Of a stretch of 14,449 nt of DNA, positions 5,949 through 13,100 are shown piece after piece. Origin of the DNA: Candidatus Methylarchaceae archaeon HK01M (GTDB taxonomy: Archaea > Thermoproteota > Nitrososphaeria > Nitrososphaerales > JACAEJ01); the NCBI GenBank assembly GCA_024256245.1, contig JAKLZD010000004.1, positions 1 to 14,449 of the forward strand. The letters run 5' to 3'. Each line of letters starts with the position of its first letter. Position 1 is the first letter of the stretch. The notes under the pieces are model-generated. The model was given only the letters and a program-made list of their open reading frames with translations. It was not told the DNA's origin and made no database searches. The position numbers and the translations under genes are program-made.

Positions 5949-7414
5949 AGATCCTTGAGAAATCTGGGAATGAGATTCTTCTTTTGGCACTACCAACTGA
6001 GAGAGTATCACGTGGCGAATACATTCTTATTGAAGATGAGGTTCAAAAGAGATGGATGGTAGTTCAGGTTTATGATGAATCGTATCTAGATTGGTCAGAA
6101 CTTGTGAATGATCTGGTTAGGGAGGAAATTCTGAATACATCCGCCAAAAGAATCGAGCGCGACCCTTTAGAGATCAAGACTATTTCTTACTTGATCAGAG
6201 ATATGAAGTTGCTACGATGTAAGATCAGGGGTGTTGTAGAGGGTGTTATGTTGACCCCAAACGTTTCTTGGCTTCCATCAAGAGTAACATCGAAAATTAA
6301 GAAGCTATCGATAGTTGAGCTTTTTTCTCTGGTAAAAAGGGAGGGCTATAGGATATTACCTATAGGTATTACAAACAATGGCGAGGGATTTTATATTCAT
6401 GCTGAGGCCCTAGATGGTAGGCTTAACATAATTACTGGTAAAAAGGGAACTGGAAAATCCCATTTGGCCAAACTGATCGTCAGCAAGCTAGCAGAGTATG
6501 GGGCGTATGTGATCGTCTTTGATCTCAATGATGAATATAAAGGCATAGGATGGAATAGGGATGGGAAGCCGAATTCCATAGCAGATAAAGTAGTAAACCT
6601 TGTGCCGGGGGAATCTTTGCGCTTCACTTTAGAATATATCGGCTTGTCAGGGATTGCGAGTATGCTTCAACATGCACTAGATATCCCTGGAGCTTCATTA
6701 CGTGAGTTCGGAAGGATTTGGGAATTTCTGAAGGCTCAGGGCCCAGTAACTATGGCCTCTCTTATCAATGCGATCCAGAAATGGAGGTGCAACGAGTTTG
6801 TCAGGGATGCTTTATTCTCAAGGTATCATACAATGCTATCTTCCAATTTGTTTTCAGATGCGGGAGAAAAATCGATAAGATTTGAGGGGCTTTTGTCAAG
6901 ACTTAAGAAAGGAGGGGTTTTAATAGTATCCCTTAGCCGTCTCCAACCTCAGATAAGGAAGATGGCTGTGGAACTAATATTGGGGAAGATGGTCAACCTT
7001 CTCGGGAGGGGCAAGATTCCACCTATCTTTTTATTTGCAGAAGAAGCACACATCTATCTTAGGGAGACTTACTGGGACGATATAGTCACTAGAATGAGAC
7101 ATTTTGGCATATTCACTACATTCATAACCAACCAGCCAGATGTAATAAAGGACTGCATCTATAGACAAGCTGATAATCTTTTCATATTCAACTTTACAAA
7201 TGATGTCGATCTTGAGGCGATCTCTCGTGTCTCCACAGCAGATTCGGATACGGTAAAATCCATTGTAAAGACATTACCTCCAAGGACCTGTATGGTATTG
7301 GGAAAGGCTGTCAATGAGTTACCAGTGATCTTAGAAGTAAATCCGACAGACATGCTCACATTAGGAGAAACAAATCTCTTCTTCAAAAACTATGTTAAGA
7401 TAGTCCAAGGATAA
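5945..7414 (+). CDS. herA: HerA-type hexameric DNA translocase ATPase
   Basis: A 489-residue protein of the HerA/FtsK ATPase class. It has an N-terminal beta-rich part (about 1-110, the position of the HAS-barrel, though weakly recognisable), Walker A G165-KKGTG-K171-S172, then VIVFDLNDEY (189-198), Walker B IFLFAEEAH (361-369) with tandem glutamates, an arginine-finger-like RMRHFGIF (383-390) and TNQPDV (395-400) in the sensor position. Family members form hexameric rings that pump DNA and activate NurA. The ATG overlaps the nurA stop as ATGA, so translation is coupled and a complex is very likely. The usual archaeal neighbours mre11 and rad50 are missing, so this may be either the housekeeping pair in a split arrangement or an accessory, possibly defence-related copy. 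The sequence here cannot decide. Confidence 0.88.
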   Translation: MKILEKSGNEILLLALPTERVSRGEYILIEDEVQKRWMVVQVYDESYLDWSELVNDLVREEILNTSAKRIERDPLEIKTISYLIRDMKLLRCKIRGVVEGVMLTPNVSWLPSRVTSKIKKLSIVELFSLVKREGYRILPIGITNNGEGFYIHAEALDGRLNIITGKKGTGKSHLAKLIVSKLAEYGAYVIVFDLNDEYKGIGWNRDGKPNSIADKVVNLVPGESLRFTLEYIGLSGIASMLQHALDIPGASLREFGRIWEFLKAQGPVTMASLINAIQKWRCNEFVRDALFSRYHTMLSSNLFSDAGEKSIRFEGLLSRLKKGGVLIVSLSRLQPQIRKMAVELILGKMVNLLGRGKIPPIFLFAEEAHIYLRETYWDDIVTRMRHFGIFTTFITNQPDVIKDCIYRQADNLFIFNFTNDVDLEAISRVSTADSDTVKSIVKTLPPRTCMVLGKAVNELPVILEVNPTDMLTLGETNLFFKNYVKIVQG

Positions 7415-7501
7415 ATTGATTGAATAAAGTAATATAATATATATCGACAAAGTTTAATTATTCATAGCCATTAAATCGAGAACCGATGGATTCTGAAATC
7501 A

Positions 7502-7606
7502 ATGAAATTTTTAAAGGATAGCTGGAAATATCTTAGCAAGCCCAAACTTTTGCACCGCTTTAAAAGTCAGGAGGAAGAGGCTCAACATCATTTAAGTAAA
7601 TCATAA
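7502..7606 (+). CDS. Possible 34-residue basic small protein
   Basis: ATG at 7502 gives 34 codons (MKFLKDSWKYLSKPKLLHRF and then an acidic/His-rich tail) ending in TAA. TATA-like ATATAATATATAT at about 7434-7446 lies upstream. There is no Shine-Dalgarno and the family is not recognised. It is the only gene-like content between herA and the DUF92 gene; chance occurrence is a real possibility. Confidence 0.22.
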   Translation: MKFLKDSWKYLSKPKLLHRFKSQEEEAQHHLSKS

Positions 7607-7656
7607 TTGATAAAAAAGTATTTGAGGGACTACTTAACTGTAAAAATTGGCAAGTG

Positions 7657-8466
7657 ATGTTGCCCTTAGCTCTAGAAGTGATGGCCTATATTCTAATTGT
7701 ATTTTCTATCGGACTTTTAGCTCTAAAAGTTAAAGCTGTAGAGTTTGGAGGCGCCATAGCTTGTATCTTTATAGGTTCTCTAATTCTGATTGGCGGGGGT
7801 TGGTATTGGTTCATAATAATGATCATCTTCTTTGTAGTCTCCATCCAATTTACAAGATTCAGATATAATTACAAAAAGAAACTTGGCTTTGCTCAAGAAA
7901 AGGGAGGGGTAAGGAGTTGGTCTAATGCCTTGGCAAATGGTGGAGTTGCAACCATCTTCGCAGTCACGGAATTCTTTTTTGGTGGAGGAATTTATGAGGT
8001 GGCTTTTCTTGGTGCGATGGCTTCAGCCACGGCAGATACCCTAGCTACGGAGATCGGTTTATTGAGCAAACAAGAGCCAAAACTAATAACTAACTTAAGG
8101 AAGAGGGTCCCGATTGGTACATCGGGTGGCGTTACTCCGATAGGGACTATATCTGCCTTTTTTGCATCATTTTTCATAGGGGCAGTTGCAATACTCCTTG
8201 GGATGGTCGAGGCTTCACCCATCGAGGTTTTGACTATAGTAACTATAGGGGGCATCATAGGGTGTATCGTTGACAGCTTCCTTGGTGCTTTGATTCAAAG
8301 GATCGGTTTATGTGAGGTCTGTGGGAAGACTACCGAGAACTTAAGACATTGTGGTAAGCCCATTGAGAGACTAAGAGGTTTCAATTTCGTGGACAATAAT
8401 GTAGTGAACTTTCTTTCTACCCTTAGTGGTGCGATCTCATCTATGGCGCTCTTTACTCTCGTATAA
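7657..8466 (+). CDS. DUF92 / VTE6-like integral membrane protein
   Basis: A 269-residue polytopic membrane protein carrying the signature blocks of DUF92: RSWSNALANGG, ASATADTLATEIG, GTSGGVTPIGT and, near the C-terminus, GFNFVDNNVVNF. About six hydrophobic segments are visible. Plant VTE6 of this family is a phytyl-phosphate kinase in tocopherol synthesis, so a polyprenyl-phosphate kinase or CTP-dependent role in isoprenoid lipids is likely for archaea, but not shown here. A hydrophilic insert carries C-x2-C followed by HC (C219, C222, H231, C232), a possible zinc knuckle between the last helices. ATG at 7657 is preceded in frame by GTG 7654; neither has a Shine-Dalgarno. The 3' end overlaps the convergent glycyl-tRNA synthetase gene by 30 bp. 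Confidence 0.85.
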   Translation: MLPLALEVMAYILIVFSIGLLALKVKAVEFGGAIACIFIGSLILIGGGWYWFIIMIIFFVVSIQFTRFRYNYKKKLGFAQEKGGVRSWSNALANGGVATIFAVTEFFFGGGIYEVAFLGAMASATADTLATEIGLLSKQEPKLITNLRKRVPIGTSGGVTPIGTISAFFASFFIGAVAILLGMVEASPIEVLTIVTIGGIIGCIVDSFLGALIQRIGLCEVCGKTTENLRHCGKPIERLRGFNFVDNNVVNFLSTLSGAISSMALFTLV

Positions 8467-10200
8467 TGAACAATTATAATGTAAAAGCTCTATGAGGTAT
8501 TCGGGGAGGTCTTTAACAGGTATTCTCTTCTGCTTCCATGTATCTCTGTCTCTCACAGTTAAAGTATCATCATCCAAGGTCTGATAGTCTATCGTTATGG
8601 AAAATGGTACACCTATCTCATCAGCCCTTGCATACCTGCGACCTATGGAACCAGAATCATCGTATATCACATCAATCCCTCTTCTTCTCAAATCTTCTAG
8701 TACTGCAAGAGATCTTTTCTGTAATCTTTTCTTTGATACTAATGGGAATACAGCTACTTGAATAGGGGCAAGGCGTGGAAGAATTCTCAGAATGACCCTT
8801 CGCTCTTCCTTTTCCCAGTACGCATATTCGAGTGTAGCATAAATCAGCCTCTCTATCCCAAAACTTGGCTCTACAACATGAGGGATAAAACGCCTAACCT
8901 TCGTCTCTTCTTCCACCTCAACAAATTCAACTGCGTTCATAGGCAGTCTATACCCCTCAACCACTACCTCTCCACGATCTTCCATCTCCCTTTTCACATC
9001 CTCTGGGCTCATTTCGTGTAACCTTTTCAGTATGCCTCCGGTCTTATCTTGGAAGGCCTTCCAGACCTTCTTTGCATCGATATTCATCTTCAGATGCTTA
9101 ACTTTGATTGGCTCTTTTAGTTGTACAGAAACAGAGAGGTCGATAGAGCTCTTCTTCATATGTGAGCTAAGGTCATAATCCGTTCTGTAGGCATGCCCAG
9201 CTACTTCAACCCATCCAAACTTATCGAGGAGAACCTCATGATCGTAAGTCTGGGCAGAATAATGGGCCCTCTCTCCAGGAAGTTTTTCATAAAACCTCTG
9301 TCGATCCTCTGGTATACCTAGTTTTCTTAAGAATTTCTTTGATAGTACCATAAAGTATGCAAGCCACTCCTGTTTTATCGCTCCTTTGTTCAGAGCTTCT
9401 TTGACTGTCATAACAAGGGGCTCTTCTATACCTTTTGTAACTGTCTCTTCTGGAAGTATCCTAAGCTCTTCATCTTCTAATTGGTCTAAAAGAGGACAAG
9501 CAGGGTGGGATGGATCGAAGAAGAACTCCACTTCCATCATAGAAAATTCTCTTAGCCTTATTATGCCTTGCCTTGGTGAAATCTCATTCCTAAAGGCTTT
9601 CCCTATCTGCGCTACACCAAGAGGCATCTTACCCCTTGATACTTCGTAAAGGCGCTTGAACTCTGTGAACATACCTTGAGCTGTCTCAGGGCGTATGAAA
9701 CCTTCATTCTCGCTGTAGGGCCCTATAGTTGTTCTAAACATAGTTAGAAAATGCCCCACATCCCATTTCGTGTTACTACATTCTTTGCACTTAACATCTC
9801 CTTTGTTCAACTCTTTCTTCATATCCTCGATGCTCATACTCTCTGGGATATGGCGACCGAATTCCATTAAAAGATGGTCTGCTCTAAACTTCCTATGGCA
9901 GTTGGAGCACTCTGCCATGGGGTCTTTAAAGCTCTCTACATGGCCTGATACTTCGAAGACTGTGTAGGGGGATATCAAAGGTGTATCGACCTCAGTAAAG
10001 CCATGACTGTGAACGAAATAATCCCTCCACAATCTAATTATCTTCTCTTTGAGCTTTACGCCAAGTTCTCCAAAGGATACGAATCCGCTTACGCCGCCAT
10101 AGAGCTCTAGGGCTGGCCAGAAGAATCCCCGCCTTCTTGCTAATTCAGTCAACTTCTCAGCTTTACTTACTATAGTTGGGTTCAACAGATTTCTTGGCAA
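8437..10200 (-). CDS. glyS: Glycyl-tRNA synthetase, archaeal/eukaryotic alpha2 type
   Basis: About 587 residues. It is a class II synthetase charging tRNA-Gly in the cytoplasm. Visible in order: RRRGFFWPALELYGGVSGF, motif 1 region VDTPLISPY, a zinc insertion with CSNC and CKEC pairs, GFIRPETAQGMF, motif 2 FRNEISPRQGIIRLREFSMM, the VEVAGHAYRTDYDL stretch, motif 3 EPSFGIERLIYATLEYAY and a C-terminal anticodon-binding domain (IQVAVFPL, then GRRYARADEIGVPF). The length fits archaeal GlyRS. The frame is open to TTG 10212, but GGAGGG (plus 10205-10210) sits four bases before a TTG at 10200, so I start there. The adjacent A/T-rich TTTATATTTATA is the likely promoter. No frameshift or missing motif is seen, so this is the housekeeping enzyme. 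Confidence 0.97.
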   Translation of the reverse strand: MPRNLLNPTIVSKAEKLTELARRRGFFWPALELYGGVSGFVSFGELGVKLKEKIIRLWRDYFVHSHGFTEVDTPLISPYTVFEVSGHVESFKDPMAECSNCHRKFRADHLLMEFGRHIPESMSIEDMKKELNKGDVKCKECSNTKWDVGHFLTMFRTTIGPYSENEGFIRPETAQGMFTEFKRLYEVSRGKMPLGVAQIGKAFRNEISPRQGIIRLREFSMMEVEFFFDPSHPACPLLDQLEDEELRILPEETVTKGIEEPLVMTVKEALNKGAIKQEWLAYFMVLSKKFLRKLGIPEDRQRFYEKLPGERAHYSAQTYDHEVLLDKFGWVEVAGHAYRTDYDLSSHMKKSSIDLSVSVQLKEPIKVKHLKMNIDAKKVWKAFQDKTGGILKRLHEMSPEDVKREMEDRGEVVVEGYRLPMNAVEFVEVEEETKVRRFIPHVVEPSFGIERLIYATLEYAYWEKEERRVILRILPRLAPIQVAVFPLVSKKRLQKRSLAVLEDLRRRGIDVIYDDSGSIGRRYARADEIGVPFSITIDYQTLDDDTLTVRDRDTWKQKRIPVKDLPEYLIELLHYNCSLYESKERHR

Positions 10201-10204
10201 AATT

Positions 10205-10210
10205 CCCTCC
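10205..10210 (-). promoter_or_regulatory. Shine-Dalgarno deciding the glyS TTG start
   Basis: GGAGGG on the minus strand, four bases before TTG 10200-10198. A start at TTG 10212 would put this site inside the coding region. Confidence 0.65.
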
Positions 10211-10408
10211 AATATAAATATAAATTAAACCCCTAAAGAGTCCATGAATGTTATAGGGAATATTCTCTTGAGAAATTATTCTTTGATGTTATAGACTTAG
10301 GAGTACCTATATGAAAGCATCTCGATGATCTTTATATTCTTAAGGAGAACAGCTAACCGAAAACTTACCACTAAGCGGTGTCTTCTAATTGTTATTTATG
10401 GGTCGTTT

Positions 10409-10723
10409 TCAGTCTATAAAGGATATTTTGACATTCCTTTTCGCTGCAAAACCGAACTCTACCTCGATTGCTTTTAGTATCGCGCAGGGGACAGGGCAGG
10501 TTGAGTGCAGAGATTCAGAAGATATTCGATATACTATATTTTTGAGTAGATTTCTTGTGGATTCTCGTCCCTCTAACTCTCTCAACTTTTCAGAGAATTC
10601 GGTCACAAGAGGGCAGTTCGATGTAATGTTTATTTTGGCTTTAGATCCAGATCTTTCCACTTTGATGAGCACCTTCCGTTTGCAAATACCTGGATCCACC
10701 TTCACTTTTGTTACTCCTGTCAT
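10409..10723 (-). CDS. Four-cysteine small protein, DUF6951-like
   Basis: A 104-residue soluble protein starting at a clear ATG (10723). Key features are DPGIC (10-14), a strand-rich segment INITSNCPLV (31-40), a charged central helix and HSTCPVPCAILKAIEVEFG (73-91). The four cysteines C14, C37, C76 and C80, and the C-P-V-P-C-A-I-L-K-A-x-E-V block, match my memory of the archaeal family DUF6951, common in methanogens and related archaea, whose function is unknown. The cysteines could hold an iron-sulfur cluster or zinc. It is transcribed in the same direction as glyS, which begins about 200 bp downstream with its own TATA-like sequence, so it is probably a separate unit. Confidence 0.75.
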   Translation of the reverse strand: MTGVTKVKVDPGICKRKVLIKVERSGSKAKINITSNCPLVTEFSEKLRELEGRESTRNLLKNIVYRISSESLHSTCPVPCAILKAIEVEFGFAAKRNVKISFID

Positions 10724-10773
10724 TTAATCCCACTAACGAAAGCTCACGTTCAAATCTGGTTAATTAAATTTTT

Positions 10774-10878
10774 TTAGTCTAATGTTTTCGTAGTAATAAC
10801 AACTTTTCCGTTTGGAAGTGTGCCTAAGAAGAACCAGCTTGAATTTATTAGTCGTTCTGCCTCTTGTGATGAGACTAC
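10774..10878 (-). pseudogene. Gene fragment without start codon, protein-like
   Basis: The minus frame between two stops encodes 34 residues, including SQEAERLINSSWFFLGTLPN and GKVVITTKTLD, and then stops. The pattern EAExLIxxxWxFxxTLPNGKVxI is clearly protein-like and resembles the C-terminal tails of some archaeal integrases or small regulators, but I cannot name the family with confidence. It has no start codon and begins right at the stop of the preceding membrane-protein gene, so it is a remnant or a lost fusion partner. Confidence 0.35.
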
Positions 10879-11162
10879 TCTTTAATCTTCCTTGGCCACT
10901 TCATCCTCTTTTCAACATTCTCCATCCCAGAATGGGCCAACGCCCTTTTCCATCTTTCAGGTTTAGACGATTTTCGATAAAACACTGAGCCAATAACAAA
11001 CAGAAAGAGGCCGTAGAAGAGATCGATATCTTGGCTGAACTCAAATACATTGGTAAAGTAAAAAAAGAGACCGTTGATTGTCAATATTAAACCATATATT
11101 AATAGTATTAACCCTAAGAAGAACTTTATGTCCACAAAGCTCTTTGTTTCATTCTCTTTCAT
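10875..11162 (-). CDS. Two-helix small membrane protein paired with the symporter
   Basis: A 95-residue protein with a short charged N-terminus, two hydrophobic helices (about 12-37 and 45-61) and a strongly basic C-terminal tail (KSSKPERWKRALAHSGMENV, ending RMKWPRKIKE) that should lie in the cytoplasm. ATG 11162 follows GAGGAGG six bases upstream, a good Shine-Dalgarno. The gene starts 12 bp after the stop of the symporter gene and must be co-transcribed with it. Small two-helix proteins beside sodium/solute symporters are known (for example YjcH with ActP, YhdT with PanF), but this one does not obviously share their sequence; the role as accessory subunit is inferred from position and topology. 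Confidence 0.78.
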   Translation of the reverse strand: MKENETKSFVDIKFFLGLILLIYGLILTINGLFFYFTNVFEFSQDIDLFYGLFLFVIGSVFYRKSSKPERWKRALAHSGMENVEKRMKWPRKIKE

Positions 11163-11174
11163 CTTATCCTCCTC

Positions 11175-12788
11175 TCAGAAGAATATTATGTTGACTATAA
11201 TCAGACAAATGGTGATGCCTACAGCCCATGTAATCGGCCTGCTATACCATGGAAGCTTAGCTCGAATTTCACCTTTCTCAATCATACTATAGACTGCGCC
11301 CTTAAGTTCCTCATTCTTTTTAGGCTTAGTAATCAGACTAATAGAAATCGTAACTACGAAGCATATTAACCATGCCCACCATGCTCTCCAAATGTTAGCG
11401 GCCATTACACTTCCAAAATAAGATGATGGAATAAGAGCAAAAATAGTTATACCGCTTAGAATACCTATAATCAAGCCAAAAAAACCGCCCCATGGCGTTG
11501 TCCTCTTCCAGAACATTCCAAGTAAGAAAGTGGCAAAAAGTGGAGCATTAACGATGGAAAAAAGAGCTTGCATATAGTCCATGATGCTTGGGAAAGACAT
11601 GGCGATATATGCAGTTCCAATGCTAATCAGAACACCAGCTATAACACTCACACGCCCCATCCATACTAAATGTTTATCAGAAGCCTTTGGATTTATATAG
11701 GCTTGGTATAGATCGTCTGTCCAGACAGTGGAAAAGGCGGTTATGTTTCCAGACATTCCTGACATAAATCCAGCCATCAAAGCAGTCAGTCCCAAGCCTA
11801 TCAATCCAGGGGGAAAATAGCGCTTGATCAATAATGGTAGAGCTAAATTATATGATAGATCGCCTGTGCCTAAACCAGGAATAAGTGGTAATGCGATGAG
11901 TCCAGGCAATATTGCAATAATAGGAAGTATCAATTTTATGGCGCCCCCAATAAGTGGCGCTTTCTGTGCCGCTTTTATATTCCTTGCCGAAAGAGTTCTT
12001 TGAATTACAAGAAAGTCGGTACACCAATAGCCAAAAGAAAGAACGAAACCAAGGCCTAAGATCATACCCAACCAATCAACTCCCATAGCATTCTGTGATG
12101 GATTTGTGGTTACAGACCATATATGACTGAATGATTCAGGAATTTTGTTAATGAGACCATTCCAGCCCCCTACCTCATTAAGCCCAATAAGAGGAAGTAG
12201 AATTATCCCAAACCAGATCAAGAAGAACTGGATTATTTCATTGTATATGGATGAGGTGAGCCCTCCTAATCCAACATAGACCCCGATGATCAAAGCCGAT
12301 AGGATAATGGATTCATGAACAGACCAGCCAATCAATACATTGAAGATTAAAGCTAAAGCATACATGCTAATCCCAGATAATAGCAATGTCATTATGGCGA
12401 AAGTGAGGGCGTTTAACCCTCTTGTGGCTTCATTATAGCGCAACTTCAGGTACTCAGGAACTGAGCGTACTTTTGTACCATAGTAAAGAGGCATCATGAA
12501 TAATGCAAGAAAAAGTATTGCGGGAACTGCTCCAAGCCAGTAAAACTGAATTTGGATCAAACCATATTCATATGCACCAGCGCACATCCCCATCAATTCT
12601 AAGGCACCCATATTTGCAGATATGAAAGCCAATCCTGAAATCCAGCTTGGGTTCGATCTTCCAGACAGAAAGAAATCTTTACTTGTTTTTACTCGACTTC
12701 GCAAAAGATAACCTATAAAGATTACGAAAGCAAAGTATATCGCCATAATCAAATAATCCACAAGTGTAGGTTGGAATATGACCGTCAA
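11175..12788 (-). CDS. Sodium/solute symporter, SGLT-like subfamily (SSS family)
   Basis: A 537-residue membrane protein with about 13-14 hydrophobic helices. The start of helix 1 region FFLSGRSNPSWISGLAFISA and the following NMGALELMGMCAGAYEYG are typical of the SGLT branch, as are VRSVPEYLKLRYN, GGLTSSIYNEIIQFFLIWFG and CTDFLVIQRTLSARN; GMSGNITAFSTVWTDDLYQ lies in the segment whose Ser/Thr residues help bind sodium. The family imports sugars, polyols or related solutes driven by sodium. TTG 12788 gives a complete first helix; the next ATG (residue 16) would cut into it. A TATA-like TTTAATAAATTTTT lies about 20-25 bases upstream, so the mRNA may be nearly leaderless. The divergent glycosidase gene suggests a glycoside or sugar as substrate. 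Confidence 0.92.
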   Translation of the reverse strand: MTVIFQPTLVDYLIMAIYFAFVIFIGYLLRSRVKTSKDFFLSGRSNPSWISGLAFISANMGALELMGMCAGAYEYGLIQIQFYWLGAVPAILFLALFMMPLYYGTKVRSVPEYLKLRYNEATRGLNALTFAIMTLLLSGISMYALALIFNVLIGWSVHESIILSALIIGVYVGLGGLTSSIYNEIIQFFLIWFGIILLPLIGLNEVGGWNGLINKIPESFSHIWSVTTNPSQNAMGVDWLGMILGLGFVLSFGYWCTDFLVIQRTLSARNIKAAQKAPLIGGAIKLILPIIAILPGLIALPLIPGLGTGDLSYNLALPLLIKRYFPPGLIGLGLTALMAGFMSGMSGNITAFSTVWTDDLYQAYINPKASDKHLVWMGRVSVIAGVLISIGTAYIAMSFPSIMDYMQALFSIVNAPLFATFLLGMFWKRTTPWGGFFGLIIGILSGITIFALIPSSYFGSVMAANIWRAWWAWLICFVVTISISLITKPKKNEELKGAVYSMIEKGEIRAKLPWYSRPITWAVGITICLIIVNIIFF

Positions 12789-13094
12789 TCAATATCAATT
12801 AAAAATTTATTAAAAGACATAAAAGCCTAACTATTGCTGGCATTTATGCGAAAATAAGGTTAATCCAAGACTTCCAAAAATTTTCTACTTAGAAACAAGA
12901 AATGGAGAGTTAGTAATAGTTGCCAAGAAAGCAAGGTGAGGGAGTGAAGAGTGCGGGTTCATATTGTTCTTCCCATTGATCTTCGATAGTTAAAAGTGTT
13001 GAATTTGAATCATTGCTATAAATTCAAATCAGAAGTTTGTGAAATAATAAATAATAAAGAATCCTATATATGAATGACTCTTTAAAGAATTGAC
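12789..13094. other. Divergent intergenic region with decayed fragments and promoter elements
   Basis: Between the symporter and glycosidase genes no intact gene is visible. Plus-strand 12823-12939 is open without a start codon and ends in PRLPKIFYLETRNGELVIVA-KKAR, which looks like a true protein C-terminus. A GTG at 12951 opens only 12 codons, (M)RVHIVLPIDLR then TAG, which resembles the first strand of a ribbon-helix-helix (CopG-like) regulator broken at once. Both are probably remnants. The inverted repeat at 13003-13029 and TATA-like sequences at 13016-13024 and 13064-13070 complete the region. Confidence 0.35.
13003..13029. promoter_or_regulatory. Inverted repeat around a TATA-like box upstream of the glycosidase gene
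   Basis: ATTTGAAT (13003-13010) and ATTCAAAT (13022-13029) are perfect 8-bp inverted repeats with 11 bases between them. The spacer and second arm contain CTATAAATT. The 27-bp span and the position over a TATA box parallel the nurA-herA palindrome, though the half-site sequence differs. It is a likely operator for the glycosidase gene. Confidence 0.4.
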
Positions 13095-13100
13095 TTGAGA

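Noticed and set aside
8538..9967. Several plus-strand frames of 65-87 residues opposite glyS
   Set aside because: They are antisense to a fully conserved glycyl-tRNA synthetase and show no motif of their own.
10389..10727. Plus-strand 112-residue frame opposite the four-cysteine protein
   Set aside because: The minus strand has the family-like motifs, a clean ATG and a TATA-like upstream region; the plus frame has none.
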